50,703 nucleotides of DNA from an uncultured Eubacteriales bacterium (GCA_900546415.1 URCY01000007.1:1-50703); one strand, 5' to 3'; counted from the stretch's first letter, positions 40,914 through 49,537 are shown. Notes: generated by a model from the sequence alone, not told the origin. Translations and numbers: made by a program.

Positions 40914-42250
40914 ATCGTGATTTGACCGTTGGCAAGCCCTCGCGTGTGCTCTGCCAATTCTGCCTGCCGCTATTCGGCAGCATCATCTTTCAACAGCTCT
41001 ATAACATCGCCGACAGCTTTGTCGCCGGTAAATTCATCGGCGATAACGCCTTGGCCGCCGTCGGCAACAGCTATGAGATCACGCTGATCTTCATCGCCTT
41101 CGCCTTCGGCTGCAACATCGGCTGCTCGGTTCTGGCCGCGCAGCTCTTCGGCGCGAAGGAATATAAAGACCTCAAGAGCGCCGTCGCAACAGCGCTGATC
41201 GCCAGCAGCGTGATCTGTGCGGCGCTGATGGTGATCGGCATTACCTGCTGCGGCTCGATGCTGCGGCTCATCAAAACGCCGGACGAGGTCTTCGCCGACT
41301 CCAAGCTGTATCTGGATATTTACATCCTCGGCCTGCCGTTCGTGTTCCTCTATAACGTGGCGACCGGCATCTTCTCTGCCCTTGGCGATTCCAAGACGCC
41401 GTTCATCTTCCTTGCGTGCTCGTCGCTCTCCAACATCGGCGTGGACATCCTGTTCGTGACCGCGTTCGGCATGGGCGTTGACGGCGTGGCGTGGGCGACC
41501 TTCCTGTGCCAGGGCATCAGCTGCGTGCTCGCGCTCGTCGTGGTGTTCCGCCGCTTCAACAAGATCAAGACCGAGGGTAAGATCAAGATCTTCTCTTGGA
41601 AGCATTGCGGTCGCTTCGCCGTGATCGCCGTTCCGAGCATTTTGCAGCAGAGCTTCATCTCCGTCGGCAACATCGTGATCCAGAGCGTCATCAACGGCTT
41701 CGGAGCTTCTGTCATGGCCGGTTATTCCGCCTCGGTGAAGCTCAATAACATGGTCATCACCTCGCTGACCACGCTGGGCAACGGCATTTCGAACTTCACG
41801 GCGCAGAATCTGGGCGCGGAAAAGTATGACCGCATCAAGGCGGGCTTCTGGGCCGGTCTGAAGCTGGTCTGGATCCTTTGCGTGCCGCTGGTTCTGGCCT
41901 ATACGTTTGCCGGGCGCACGCTCGTACACATCTTCCTCGACAGCCCGACCGGTACTGCGATGGACACCGGCGTGATGTTCCTGCGCGTGGTCGCGCCGTT
42001 CTATTTTGTCGTCGCCGCGAAGCTCGTCTCCGACGGCATCCTGCGCGGCGCGGGCCTGATGAGGCGCTTCATGATCGCGACCTTTACCGATCTTGTGCTG
42101 CGCGTTGCGCTGGCCGAGGTGCTCTCCCACACGATGCTCGGCACGATGGGCATCTGGCTCGCTTGGCCGATCGGCTGGAGCATTGCAGCCGTCATTTCCA
42201 TCGTGTTCTACGCGACCGTGAAATGGCAGAAAAAAAGCAGCCTGACGTAA
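40910..42250 (+). CDS. MATE-family efflux transporter
   Basis: A 446-residue protein with twelve hydrophobic spans in two six-helix halves. The N-terminal hallmark is GKPSRVLCQFCLPLFGSIIFQQLYNIADSFVAG, followed by ALAAVGNSY in the first half. FMIATFTDLVLRVALAEVL is in the C-terminal half. MATE proteins export drugs or other cations using sodium or proton gradients. The substrate is unknown. It is the last gene of the operon opposite the LysR regulator. A strong terminator follows. Confidence 0.94.
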   Translation: MNRDLTVGKPSRVLCQFCLPLFGSIIFQQLYNIADSFVAGKFIGDNALAAVGNSYEITLIFIAFAFGCNIGCSVLAAQLFGAKEYKDLKSAVATALIASSVICAALMVIGITCCGSMLRLIKTPDEVFADSKLYLDIYILGLPFVFLYNVATGIFSALGDSKTPFIFLACSSLSNIGVDILFVTAFGMGVDGVAWATFLCQGISCVLALVVVFRRFNKIKTEGKIKIFSWKHCGRFAVIAVPSILQQSFISVGNIVIQSVINGFGASVMAGYSASVKLNNMVITSLTTLGNGISNFTAQNLGAEKYDRIKAGFWAGLKLVWILCVPLVLAYTFAGRTLVHIFLDSPTGTAMDTGVMFLRVVAPFYFVVAAKLVSDGILRGAGLMRRFMIATFTDLVLRVALAEVLSHTMLGTMGIWLAWPIGWSIAAVISIVFYATVKWQKKSSLT

Positions 42251-42339
42251 GCACGTGCCAAATTCGGCGTCGCTTGCCGCGAACCCCCTCGCCAAGCGAT
42301 GCCGACCGAAGCGCGATATTGATCCCTGATAAGCAGGAA

Positions 42340-42376
42340 CCCCCGGAACGGAGAACCGTTCCGGGGGCAATTTTTT
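42340..42376 (+). terminator. Terminator of the MATE operon
   Basis: CCCCCGGAACGG pairs with CCGTTCCGGGGG around a 4-base loop, followed by CAA and six T. Confidence 0.92.
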
Positions 42377-42380
42377 CTCA

Positions 42381-42539
42381 GGAACCTCTGATTAAATCGC
42401 AAGAGTGGTCAGCGAGGGATTTTGTTCCAAATTGAGGTTTGGAAATCGCAGGAATACTTTGTGTATTTCAAGATTTTCAAACCGAAAATTTGGGGCAAAA
42501 GACCCGCTGAGCGCCGCAGACGATTTATTCAGAGGTTCC
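42381..42539. mobile_element. 159-bp miniature inverted-repeat element, copy B
   Basis: The ends are GGAACCTCTGATTAAATCG and TTTATTCAGAGGTTCC, flanked by CTCA on both sides (42377-42380 and 42540-42543). It is the reverse-oriented twin of 33820-33978 with identical length and few differences. The right-hand CTCA includes the stop codon (TGA, read leftward) of the deacetylase gene. The element thus inserted exactly at that gene's end. Confidence 0.88.
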
Positions 42540-42540
42540 C

Positions 42541-44073
42541 TCAGTTGTTGATCCCGTGGTGCGCCTTGGGGCTGGTGGGCGTCAGGGGCAGGAAGGTATA
42601 GCCGTTTGCCAGACCCCACTGAATGATCCGCTCGACGGCCGCCACGCTGAAGCCCTTGATGTCGTGCTGCAAAACGATCGAGACGTTGTGGCTGCTGCAT
42701 CCGTCGATCACGTTCTGATAGACCTGATCGGTGCTTGTCGTCTCGCCGGCGTCGCCGCTTGAGACATTCCAGTCGTAGTATTGCAGGCCGCGTGCCGTGG
42801 CGTCCTGCGTCAGGCGCGTCATGATGCCGGGATTAAAGCGGCTGACGGTGTTTGAGCTGCCGCCGGGGAAGCGGAACATCGTCGTCTCATAGCCGCCGGT
42901 CTTGTCGGCAATGATCTGCTGCATCTTGGCGAAGTCGGCAAAATAAGCGTCCTCGCTGGCGTAGACCGTGTCGTAGTCGTGGCAGGCGGTGTGGACGGCC
43001 ACGGTGTGCCCGCGCTTGTATTCGTCGGCGATCAGATCGGTGTAGCCCGTGTTGACCACGAAGAACGTCGCCTTGACGCCGTATTTGTCGAGCACATCGA
43101 GCAGCTGGGCGGTGTATTGGCTCGGACCGTCGTCAAAGGTCAGGTAGATCACCTTATCGCCCGGGTCAATCGTTTCGGTCTGGGGCACGACCTTGACCGT
43201 GCGTGTGGCCGAGGCCGGATTGCCGAAGCTGTCGGCGACCGTGTAGGTCAGCGTGTATTCGCCCACGGTCGACGAGTCGACCGTGCCTTCCACCTGAACG
43301 CGGTCGGTGATGTCGCCGTCGCAGTCGTCGACGGCCTCATAGCCCGGCTCTTGGTATTCCGAGCCGACCGCGAGCTGGAAGACGTCTCCGCCCTTGAGCG
43401 TCAGCTCCGGGGGATTCGGGTCGTAATACTGAATTTCGCGCACGGCCGTGCCGGTGTTGCCGGAGGAGTCGGTCACGCTGTAATAGACGTGACCGTCGCG
43501 CTCCTCGCTTGTGACCTTGTCGGTCAGATCGCCGTCATAGCGGTCGAACGCCGTGTAGCCCTCTTCCTCATAGGGATGGTTCGAGAGCGTCCGGTGCTCC
43601 GGGTCGCTCTTGAGCGTGATGACCGGCGGCGTCGTGTCAATCACGTCGATCGCACGCGTCTTTTCGGCGTGCATCCAGAGAAACCGCGCGCGATAGGTCA
43701 GCTCGCTTTGCCCCAGCGCGTCCGTGCTGACCGTGCCCTCGGTCTTGACCCTGACGGAGAACAGTCCCTTTGGAAACAGGGAACAGCTCAGGCGCGCCTT
43801 GACGCCCGGATCCTCAAAGGGCTCGCCGTATTCGGCGTCGATCCTGTCGCCGCCGTCGAGCGTGATCTGCACCTGCCACCCCATCGAGGCGATGCCGACT
43901 GCTAAGAGCGCCAGCACGACGAGCAGCACCCACGGCCAGACCGGTTTGCCGCGCTTCTGCCTTTTGCGGCGCGGCGGCTTTTTTCGTGCGCCCGATGCCT
44001 GCCGGTATGTTCCCGGACGGTATTCCTCATAGTACTGCGAGCCGTCTGCGCGGCTTCCTCTGTAATCGTCCAT
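42541..44073 (-). CDS. Membrane-anchored polysaccharide deacetylase with Ig-like repeats
   Basis: A 510-residue protein. It has a basic N-terminal tail, one membrane helix (about 44-66, WPWVLLVVLALLAVG), then three Ig-like DUF5011 repeats (segments GEPFEDPGV, HPYEEEGYTAFDRYDGDLTD and SEYQEPGYEAVDDCDGDITD). A NodB deacetylase domain follows from about 305. NodB motifs are complete: LTFDDGPS, HTACH for the metal His pair, FRFPGGSS, DWN and LQHD. It should deacetylate a cell-wall or capsule glycan outside the membrane. The start is ATG 44073, with GGAGG 5 bases upstream. A miniature element touches its stop codon. Confidence 0.9.
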   Translation of the reverse strand: MDDYRGSRADGSQYYEEYRPGTYRQASGARKKPPRRKRQKRGKPVWPWVLLVVLALLAVGIASMGWQVQITLDGGDRIDAEYGEPFEDPGVKARLSCSLFPKGLFSVRVKTEGTVSTDALGQSELTYRARFLWMHAEKTRAIDVIDTTPPVITLKSDPEHRTLSNHPYEEEGYTAFDRYDGDLTDKVTSEERDGHVYYSVTDSSGNTGTAVREIQYYDPNPPELTLKGGDVFQLAVGSEYQEPGYEAVDDCDGDITDRVQVEGTVDSSTVGEYTLTYTVADSFGNPASATRTVKVVPQTETIDPGDKVIYLTFDDGPSQYTAQLLDVLDKYGVKATFFVVNTGYTDLIADEYKRGHTVAVHTACHDYDTVYASEDAYFADFAKMQQIIADKTGGYETTMFRFPGGSSNTVSRFNPGIMTRLTQDATARGLQYYDWNVSSGDAGETTSTDQVYQNVIDGCSSHNVSIVLQHDIKGFSVAAVERIIQWGLANGYTFLPLTPTSPKAHHGINN

Positions 44074-44273
44074 GATCTCCTCCGATGTGCGCATGATCTG
44101 CCGTTCCCGCAAGGGCGGCATCCGTGAAACAGCGCTGCGAACGCCGCGCCGATCCTGTCTCTTTTATTATAGACGATTTTCTATGATTTGTGTTCCTTTT
44201 TTTTCAAAATAATTTTCCATTCGACCCGATTCGGGCGCTTTCGAAAAAATAACGAAAAAATGAAAAATAGCGG

Positions 44274-44302
44274 TTGACAAATCGCACGATCCTTGCTATA
44301 AT
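44274..44302 (+). promoter_or_regulatory. Promoter of tRNA-Thr
   Basis: A perfect consensus: TTGACA (44274-44279), a 17-bp spacer and TATAAT (44297-44302), 20 bp before the tRNA. Confidence 0.92.
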
Positions 44303-44322
44303 ATCAGAGCTGTCTGGGAAAT

Positions 44323-44398
<76 letters not shown>

Positions 44399-44402
44399 AA
44401 AT

Positions 44403-44434
44403 GCTCCAAGGTCGAAAGGCTTTGGAGCGTTTTT
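44403..44434 (+). terminator. Terminator of tRNA-Thr
   Basis: GCTCCAAGG...CTTTGGAGC hairpin followed by GTTTTTC. A second copy of the same terminator lies 176 bp downstream. Confidence 0.8.
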
Positions 44435-44545
44435 CATTTATAAAAACAAACTGGAGACCTCATCCGCAAAATTGCGAAGGCAATTTTTAAATTTGAATCG
44501 AGGTCTTGAGGCCTCCATGAAATCCGTGATTTCATGGAGCCGGGA

Positions 44546-44640
44546 CTCCAGTTCGAATCTGGATAGCAGCTCCAAAATGCTCCAAGGTCGAAAGACTTTG
44601 GAGCGTTTTTTCATTTGAAAAAACAAACTGGAGACCTCAT
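44546..44640 (+). repeat. Duplicated 3' end of tRNA-Thr with its terminator
   Basis: 29 bases identical to the tRNA 3' end (T arm, acceptor strand and CCA) at 44546-44574 are followed by a second copy of the terminator (44579-44611, one base different in the loop). A shared AAACAAACTGGAGACCTCAT tail comes next, all 176 bp from the first copy. There is no 5' half, so it is not a tRNA gene. Duplication of a tRNA 3' end is the usual trace of an integration site. Confidence 0.85.
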
Positions 44641-44801
44641 TGCCGATCGATTCAGAGCTTCCCAGTATCTCAGCAAATCGGGAGACCTCATCCGCAAAAT
44701 TGCGAAGGCAATTCTGCAATCAGAAAATCGAGAGCATATTTATATAAGGTGAGCGACAGATTGCCGCGTGGTGTTCTGCGCGGTGCGGCGGGATTTTTCT
44801 C

Positions 44802-44831
44802 TTGAATCGTCCGCAAAAATTCGTTATAATG
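44802..44831 (+). promoter_or_regulatory. Promoter of the CAP/SLH gene
   Basis: TTGAAT (44802-44807), an 18-bp spacer and TATAAT (44826-44831), 32 bp before the start codon. Confidence 0.75.
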
Positions 44832-44863
44832 GATCGGCAAGACCCGATAAGGAGGGAACAATA

Positions 44864-46153
44864 ATGAAACGAATTTTTGCACTTTTGCTGTGTGCGGTGC
44901 TTCTGATCGGCGTGATTGCGCCGGTGTCGGCGGCCGCACCGCAGGAGGCGCTGCTGACTGCGCAGGAGTGGGACGTGCTGCTGCTGACGAACCGCGAACG
45001 TCTGCGCTGCGGCCTCGCCCCGGTCAGCTCCACGCCGTTTTTGCAGGAGGCCTGCGATACCCGTGCCGACGAGATCGCCGTGCTGTTCTCGCATACGCGC
45101 CCGGATGGCTCGGATTGTTTTTCGGTGCTCGCCGGCCGCAGCTATTCCGACTTGGGCGAGAATATTGCAGCCGGATACCCGACGCCTGCCACTGCGGTGC
45201 AGGGCTGGATGAACAGCCCCGGCCATCGCAGGAACATTCTCTCGGCCGACTTTGCGCATATGGGCGTCGGCCACGCTTACCATGCGTCCGGGGCATACGG
45301 AAACTACTGGGTGCAGCTTTTTTACACGGGTTTTGACTGCACGTACCGCTCCATGCACCTTGCAGGCAGCGCCGCTGTGTCCGTCGCCTGCAAAAGCATC
45401 GACGAGGCACGTCTGACACTTGCTCTGGAATGCGGCTGCGGCACCTGCTATCTGCCGCTCATGCAGGAATTCTGCACGGGCTTTGAACCCGGCAAGCTCG
45501 GCCTTCAGACCGTCACCGTCACGGCCTGCGGCTTCTCCGCGCAGATCGACCTCTTTGTTTCGCAGGACGGTACGGTCGAGCCGCCGGATTACAGCGCGCA
45601 GACCGGCTTCCGCGACGTCTCGCCCAAGGCGTGGTACGCCGGTGTGGTCGCGTATGCGGTTGAACAGGGACTGATGAACGGCGTCGGCGATAAGCGCTTC
45701 AAGCCGGAGGAGAGCATGACCCGCGCCATGCTGGTCACGGTGCTCTGGCGATATGAGGGTGCGCCGGAGGCGGGGACGAACCGCTTTTCCGATGTGCCGG
45801 ACGGACAGTGGTACACCGCTGCGGTCGCATGGGCAGCAGAGAACGGTATCGTCGGCGGTGTCGGCGGCGGAAAATTTGAGCCGGACGGAAATGTGACGCG
45901 CGAACAGATTGCGACGATCCTCTTCCGCTATGCGCAGAAAAAGGGCACGGCTTCCGCCGAACGCGGCAGCTTGAGCGCGTTCCCGGACGCATTCTCCGTC
46001 AGCAGCTATGCGCGTGAGGCGCTGGCGTGGGCGGTCGCGGAGCAGATCGTGAACGGCTCGGACGGATGGCTGCTCCCGCAGGGAGACGCGACCCGCGCGC
46101 AGGTCGCCGCGATCCTCATGCGGTATATCCAGAACATTGCCGGACGGCAATAA
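44864..46153 (+). CDS. Secreted CAP-domain protein with three S-layer homology domains
   Basis: A 429-residue exported protein. The signal peptide is at 1-26 (MKRIFALLLCAVLLIGVIAP, cleavage near VSAAA). A CAP/SCP domain (about 37-165) has FSHTRPDGSDCFSVL, GENIAAG, GWMNSPGHRRNIL and NYWVQLF. A middle part rich in Cys follows. Three SLH domains then occupy about 245-429, recognisable by FRDVSPKAWYAGVVAYAVEQG, FSDVPDGQWYTAAVAWAAENG and REALAWAVAEQ, each ending in a TRA/TRE...ILxRY motif. SLH domains bind pyruvylated cell-wall polymers, so the CAP domain is displayed at the surface. The start is ATG 44864 after AAGGAGG. Confidence 0.94.
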   Translation: MKRIFALLLCAVLLIGVIAPVSAAAPQEALLTAQEWDVLLLTNRERLRCGLAPVSSTPFLQEACDTRADEIAVLFSHTRPDGSDCFSVLAGRSYSDLGENIAAGYPTPATAVQGWMNSPGHRRNILSADFAHMGVGHAYHASGAYGNYWVQLFYTGFDCTYRSMHLAGSAAVSVACKSIDEARLTLALECGCGTCYLPLMQEFCTGFEPGKLGLQTVTVTACGFSAQIDLFVSQDGTVEPPDYSAQTGFRDVSPKAWYAGVVAYAVEQGLMNGVGDKRFKPEESMTRAMLVTVLWRYEGAPEAGTNRFSDVPDGQWYTAAVAWAAENGIVGGVGGGKFEPDGNVTREQIATILFRYAQKKGTASAERGSLSAFPDAFSVSSYAREALAWAVAEQIVNGSDGWLLPQGDATRAQVAAILMRYIQNIAGRQ

Positions 46154-46194
46154 AAAATCCCCCGGAGCAATTCTGTTGAAGTGCTCCGGGGGAT
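46151..46194 (-). terminator. Terminator between the CAP/SLH gene and hsp20
   Basis: ATCCCCCGGAGCA pairs with TGCTCCGGGGGAT around 12 bases. TAAAAAA on the left gives a U-tract on the leftward transcript (hsp20). The rightward side has only GCTGCTTTTA, so it is stronger leftward. Confidence 0.85.
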
Positions 46195-46210
46195 CGCTGC
46201 TTTTATTCGA

Positions 46211-46654
46211 TTATTCGATCGCGATGCTTGTGGTCTCGGGCAGCTTCTTCTGATCTGCCTTCGGCAGCGAGATCTGAAGAATACCGTTTTCAAACTTGGC
46301 GCTGACGTTCTCGGGGCGGATCCCCTCGCCGACATAGAAGCTGCGGCTGCAAGCGCCGGCGTAACGCTCCTGACGGATGTATTTGCCCTTCTTGTCCTTT
46401 TCGTCCTTGTCCAGACCCTTGACGGCCTGAATGGACAGATAACCGTCCTTCAGCTCCAGCTTCACTTCGTCCTTCTTGAAGCCCGGCAGGTCGATGTCCA
46501 GCTCATAAGAGCCTTCCGTCTCGCGGACATCGGTCTTCATCAGGTTCTTGGCATGCTTTCCGTAAAGAGGATCGCGGCCCTGCGGCATCATCATTGCAAA
46601 CGGATCGTTAAAGAAATCATCGAACAGATTTTCACCAAAAATGCTAGGCAACAT
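46211..46654 (-). CDS. Small heat-shock protein Hsp20
   Basis: A 147-residue alpha-crystallin chaperone. The N-terminal arm MLPSIFGENLFDDFFNDPF is typical. The core domain (about 40-140) has ELDIDLPGFKKDEVKLELKDG and RSFYVGEGIRPENVSAKFENGILQISLPK, with the conserved GILQISLPK near the end. It holds unfolding proteins under heat stress. GGAGG lies before the ATG at 46654. It is preceded by a sigma-A promoter overlapping a CIRCE operator, so it should be repressed by HrcA. Confidence 0.95.
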   Translation of the reverse strand: MLPSIFGENLFDDFFNDPFAMMMPQGRDPLYGKHAKNLMKTDVRETEGSYELDIDLPGFKKDEVKLELKDGYLSIQAVKGLDKDEKDKKGKYIRQERYAGACSRSFYVGEGIRPENVSAKFENGILQISLPKADQKKLPETTSIAIE

Positions 46655-46775
46655 AAGTCATACCTCCATTTCAATTTTGCCTCGGTGGGGAAGAATTCCG
46701 AACGCCTTGGCGTGCTTCTGTTGTAGTTTTTGTTTTACGTTCCGGGGATTTTTTCTCTCCCTCAAGAACAGCTTC

Positions 46776-46817
46776 AGTATACCACGTTTTTTAGCACTGT
46801 CAATAGGAGAGTGCTAA
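46776..46817 (-). promoter_or_regulatory. hsp20 promoter with CIRCE operator
   Basis: TTAGCACTG-N9-GAGTGCTAA (46791-46817) matches the CIRCE consensus TTAGCACTC-N9-GAGTGCTAA except for one base. Reading leftward, TTGACA (46803-46798), a 16-bp spacer and TATACT (46781-46776) lie partly inside it. HrcA bound there would block polymerase. Confidence 0.92.
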
Positions 46818-47095
46818 AATTCACAAAAGTAGCGAAAACTGTTCACAGTTTGTTCATATTCCGCGGCAGAATATGCGATCCTGACGTTTTAAAAGCCTGT
46901 AGACCACTTCCGGCTAATGCGCTGAAGGTCGACCAAGTGCGTATAAATCCCGTTTTATGCGGCAGAATGGGTTCGTTGGAAAGAAACGGGCGGTCAAGAC
47001 GCGCAGAGGCGTTCGTCGACGAAGCGTACACGGCCGATTCCGTCGGCTTCCGCGCGATCGACGGGATCGGCCTGTATGTTTCAATAAATTGACAA

Positions 47096-47124
47096 TGATA
47101 TTTTGATCCGAAGCGCTCATACTA
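47096..47124 (+). promoter_or_regulatory. Sigma-G/F-type promoter of the spore protein gene
   Basis: TGATAT (47096-47101) and CATACTA (47118-47124) with a 16-bp spacer resemble the sigma-G consensus TGAATA-N17/18-CATACTA. The gene behind it is a spore protein, which supports the reading. The 270 bp before this site (46820-47095) hold no gene I can support. Confidence 0.6.
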
Positions 47125-47176
47125 GCACCGAGGAAGTCAGTCAGTGATTTCCGAAACAAAAAAGGAGTGAAAAAAC

Positions 47177-47371
47177 ATGAAGAGCAACAACCAGATCAAC
47201 ATTCCGGAAGCGCGCAGTGCGATGGATAAGTTCAAGATGGAAGCTGCCAACGAAGTCGGCGTCAATCTGAAGAACGGTTACAACGGTGACCTCAGCTCCC
47301 GCGAGGCCGGTTCCGTCGGCGGTCAGATGGTCAAGAAGATGATCGAGGCTTACGAGAACAACCTGAAGTAA
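47177..47371 (+). CDS. Alpha/beta-type small acid-soluble spore protein
   Basis: A 64-residue protein with the SASP pattern. It has IPEARSAMDKFKMEAANEVGV (first helix with the cleavage-type EAANE), GYNGDLSSREAGSVGGQMVKKMIE (second helix), and the Gly-rich turn. These proteins coat and protect spore DNA. AAAGGAG is just before the ATG. Codon use is like a highly expressed gene. It is direct evidence that the organism has the spore programme. Confidence 0.95.
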   Translation: MKSNNQINIPEARSAMDKFKMEAANEVGVNLKNGYNGDLSSREAGSVGGQMVKKMIEAYENNLK

Positions 47372-47395
47372 ACACAGACAGCAAAACAACACAAA

Positions 47396-47436
47396 CAGCC
47401 GCAGACGGAACTCCGCCTGCGGCTGTCGGTATCCTT
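47396..47436 (-). terminator. Hairpin between the spore protein and degV
   Basis: CAGCCGCAGACGGA pairs with TCCGCCTGCGGCTG (one G-T pair) around a short loop. Leftward, the following sequence is TTTGTGTTGTTTTG, so it acts mainly as the end of degV. Rightward it lacks a T-run. Confidence 0.65.
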
Positions 47437-47443
47437 GCTGACC

Positions 47444-48304
47444 TTATTTATGCGTGCCCGGATAGAACAGCGCGACCGTTCCCGGACCGACATGCGCGCC
47501 CGTGACCGGCTCATAGTAGACCGTGATGCATTCGCCGGTAAAGCCGCGCTTCCGCAGCTCGTCCTCCAGAAATGCGGCGTCCTCAGGGGCGTCGGCATGG
47601 GCAATGCCGACCGTGCCGCTGCGGTCTGCCACAAGCTCATCATAACGCTCCGCCAGCGTGAGCAGAGACTGCTTTCTGCCGCGGCACTTGCCGCAGAGAA
47701 TGATCTTTCCCTCGGAATTGCCGGTGAGCAGAGGCTTAATCTTGAACACCGTGCCGACGACGCTTGCAACGCGGCTGATGCGTCCGCCGCGCTTGAGATA
47801 TTCGAGGTCGTCGACCGTGAAATACTGACACATGGTGTTGCGGTTCTTTGCAATCGTCTTGACGATCTCGCGCAGAGCGACACCCTCCTCAAGCAGCTTC
47901 GCAGCCTCCAGCACAAGCAGACCCTCGCCAAGTGAAGCTGCATAGGTGTCGATCACGGCGATCTGCTGCTTCGGAAAATCCTCGGTCAGCTCATTTGCAG
48001 CGAGCATTGCCGCCTGATTTGTGCCGCTGACGCCGCCGGACATACCGATATAGAGCACATCATCACCGGCCTCCAGCGCGGCGCGAAAGCCGTCCATAAA
48101 GGTGCCGAGCGGGATCATTGCGGTTTTGACATCTGCACCGCTGCGCATGGCATCATAAAAAGCCTTGCCGTTGAACTCGGCCGAATCCTCCGGCGTGAAT
48201 TCCTGATCTCCGACAGTATAGGAGAAGGGGAGCACCGTCAGCTTGTATTTTTGAACCAACTCAAGCGGAAGGTTGGCGGAGGTGTCCGTGAAAATTCTGG
48301 TCAT
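47444..48304 (-). CDS. DegV-family fatty-acid-binding protein
   Basis: A 286-residue protein of the DegV/FakB type. It begins TRIFTDTSANLPLELVQKY and has LGTFMDGFRAALEAGDDVLYIGMSGGVSGTNQAA, DTYAASLGEGLLVLEAAKLL, YLKRGGRISR and FKIKPLL, all family marks. FakB proteins hold fatty acids for the FakA kinase. Whether this one does is not shown, since no fakA is near. The start is ATG 48304 with GAGG upstream; the frame is open to 48520 without a site. Confidence 0.92.
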   Translation of the reverse strand: MTRIFTDTSANLPLELVQKYKLTVLPFSYTVGDQEFTPEDSAEFNGKAFYDAMRSGADVKTAMIPLGTFMDGFRAALEAGDDVLYIGMSGGVSGTNQAAMLAANELTEDFPKQQIAVIDTYAASLGEGLLVLEAAKLLEEGVALREIVKTIAKNRNTMCQYFTVDDLEYLKRGGRISRVASVVGTVFKIKPLLTGNSEGKIILCGKCRGRKQSLLTLAERYDELVADRSGTVGIAHADAPEDAAFLEDELRKRGFTGECITVYYEPVTGAHVGPGTVALFYPGTHK

Positions 48305-48520
48305 GAGATTGCCTCGCTTTCTGCATTTGATCGATACATATTTATGATAAAGCACCGCGAGCTGCGCATGAAGCGCGTCCGATGCTTCAAAACCGCGAGC
48401 CTGTGCCGGGGAGTCAAAGCGCCCGTCACAGGCTTCATAACGGCCCGATTTCGTCATAAGACGTGTTTCGCCTGCATTTTTTACGATCCGGATTATAGCA
48501 AATCCCCTCAAAAGTTTCAA

Positions 48521-48715
48521 CCTACTAAGCGTTTGCCCTCTCTACTGTGAGTAAAGTCGACTCTACTGAGAGTAGAGTTTAAAAAAATATATTTTTAGTT
48601 CGAGGAATATTGATAAAAATGATTATTTTAGCGTGTAATCAAAACATTTTACAATAATATATGTAAAATATATTTTGTATCAAAAAGGATCGGTAGAGTA
48701 TGGTTCTCAGGAGAG
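48521..48715. other. AT-rich spacer with inverted repeats
   Basis: Far more AT-rich than its surroundings. It contains CTCTAC-TGAGA-GTAGAG near 48560-48578 with a neighbouring CTCTACTGTGAGTA. A clean TTTTACA-N8-TGTAAAA palindrome lies at 48647-48668. No gene is visible. The palindromes suit protein-binding sites, but the bound protein is unknown. Confidence 0.5.
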
Positions 48716-48910
48716 TTGAAGGCTGAAAAGTTAGAAACTTCAAATCCGTACCGTTCCATGGCGTGGTCAAATAGTTATGTAACAAGCTATTTCGATCTGC
48801 GCTGCAGTCGTCTTCTTACGATTGCCAATCTCTCCGGTGCATATGGACGTGAAAAGAAGCACCAAGGTTCCTTAAAAACCCCGGCTGATTTTTTGAAGCT
48901 GCTGAATTGA
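48716..48910 (+). CDS. Doubtful 64-aa frame
   Basis: An open frame begins with TTG. The purine run GGAGAG sits too close to be a good ribosome binding site. The product matches nothing I know and has no signal or membrane span (sequence such as FDLRCSRLLTIANLSGAYG). It may be chance or a fragment of a lost gene in this degraded stretch. Confidence 0.2.
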   Translation: MKAEKLETSNPYRSMAWSNSYVTSYFDLRCSRLLTIANLSGAYGREKKHQGSLKTPADFLKLLN

Positions 48911-49061
48911 ACAAAGTCGTGAAAGTACGACAGATAAAAGGAACCGAACAATGAGCATTTGATCGAAAAGGTGTGTTGGGTCTGCGTATACCGTCGCTGC
49001 TGCAAAAGCTTGACTGCTGCGGATAGGAGATCTCTGAATTTCTTTCCCAACACATTGACAC

Positions 49062-49350
49062 CGCCGCCGCACGATCCTTCTGATCAGCGTTGTGAGCTTT
49101 GGTGTGTGCTTTGTGCTCGAAATGGCGCTCTCCGTGATCCTGGCCGGGGAACTCCAGTTCTAGCATGTCTGGGGCTGGTTCGGTTATGGCGCTTGATGGG
49201 ATGCAGGGAACATGCTTTGACTATATGCGATCTTCCTCGTCTTTATCGGCGGTATCAACGTTCCGGCGCTGCCGTGCGCCGGAGCGACAGGGGCAGTATC
49301 TGGACTTGTGTTGCGAAAGGTGAACGCGTACCGCATTCCTGTCTATCCTG
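49062..49350 (+). pseudogene. Decayed membrane-protein gene
   Basis: One frame (starting at 49062) reads like a polytopic membrane protein: TILLISVVSFGVCFVLEMAL and later AIFLVFIGGINVPALPCAG, then ATGAVSGLVLRK. It is interrupted by TAG and two TGA codons between those segments. There is no usable start. The family is not recognised. The neighbourhood has no other gene from 48911 to 49556. Confidence 0.35.
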
Positions 49351-49508
49351 AGACGCATAGAAAAAGGAACACATCCGTTTCGGCTTCTGGGCGGCGACGT
49401 CTCGACCGGTTCGGGAGCGTCGATACCCCAATACGCGATGCTGAGCAAGCGTCCCGGCGTAGGATCGGTGCGCTTGACAAAAAATATCGAAGACTGGAAA
49501 AGTTTGTG

Positions 49509-49537
49509 TTGACAATTGAGCGGGAAAGTAGTATAAT
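49509..49537 (+). promoter_or_regulatory. Promoter of the tRNA-Met/tRNA-Trp pair
   Basis: TTGACA (49509-49514), a 17-bp spacer and TATAAT (49532-49537), 20 bp before the first tRNA. A full consensus match. Confidence 0.92.

Noticed and set aside
46730..47092. A 120-codon frame between hsp20 and the spore protein gene
   Set aside because: It runs through the hsp20 promoter and CIRCE operator, has no ribosome binding site and no family resemblance.
49062..49350. TGA read as Trp to rescue the membrane-protein frame
   Set aside because: Confident genes in the window end in TGA (for example accD neighbours, hflX and yigZ), a normal tRNA-Trp(CCA) is present, and a TAG also interrupts the frame.
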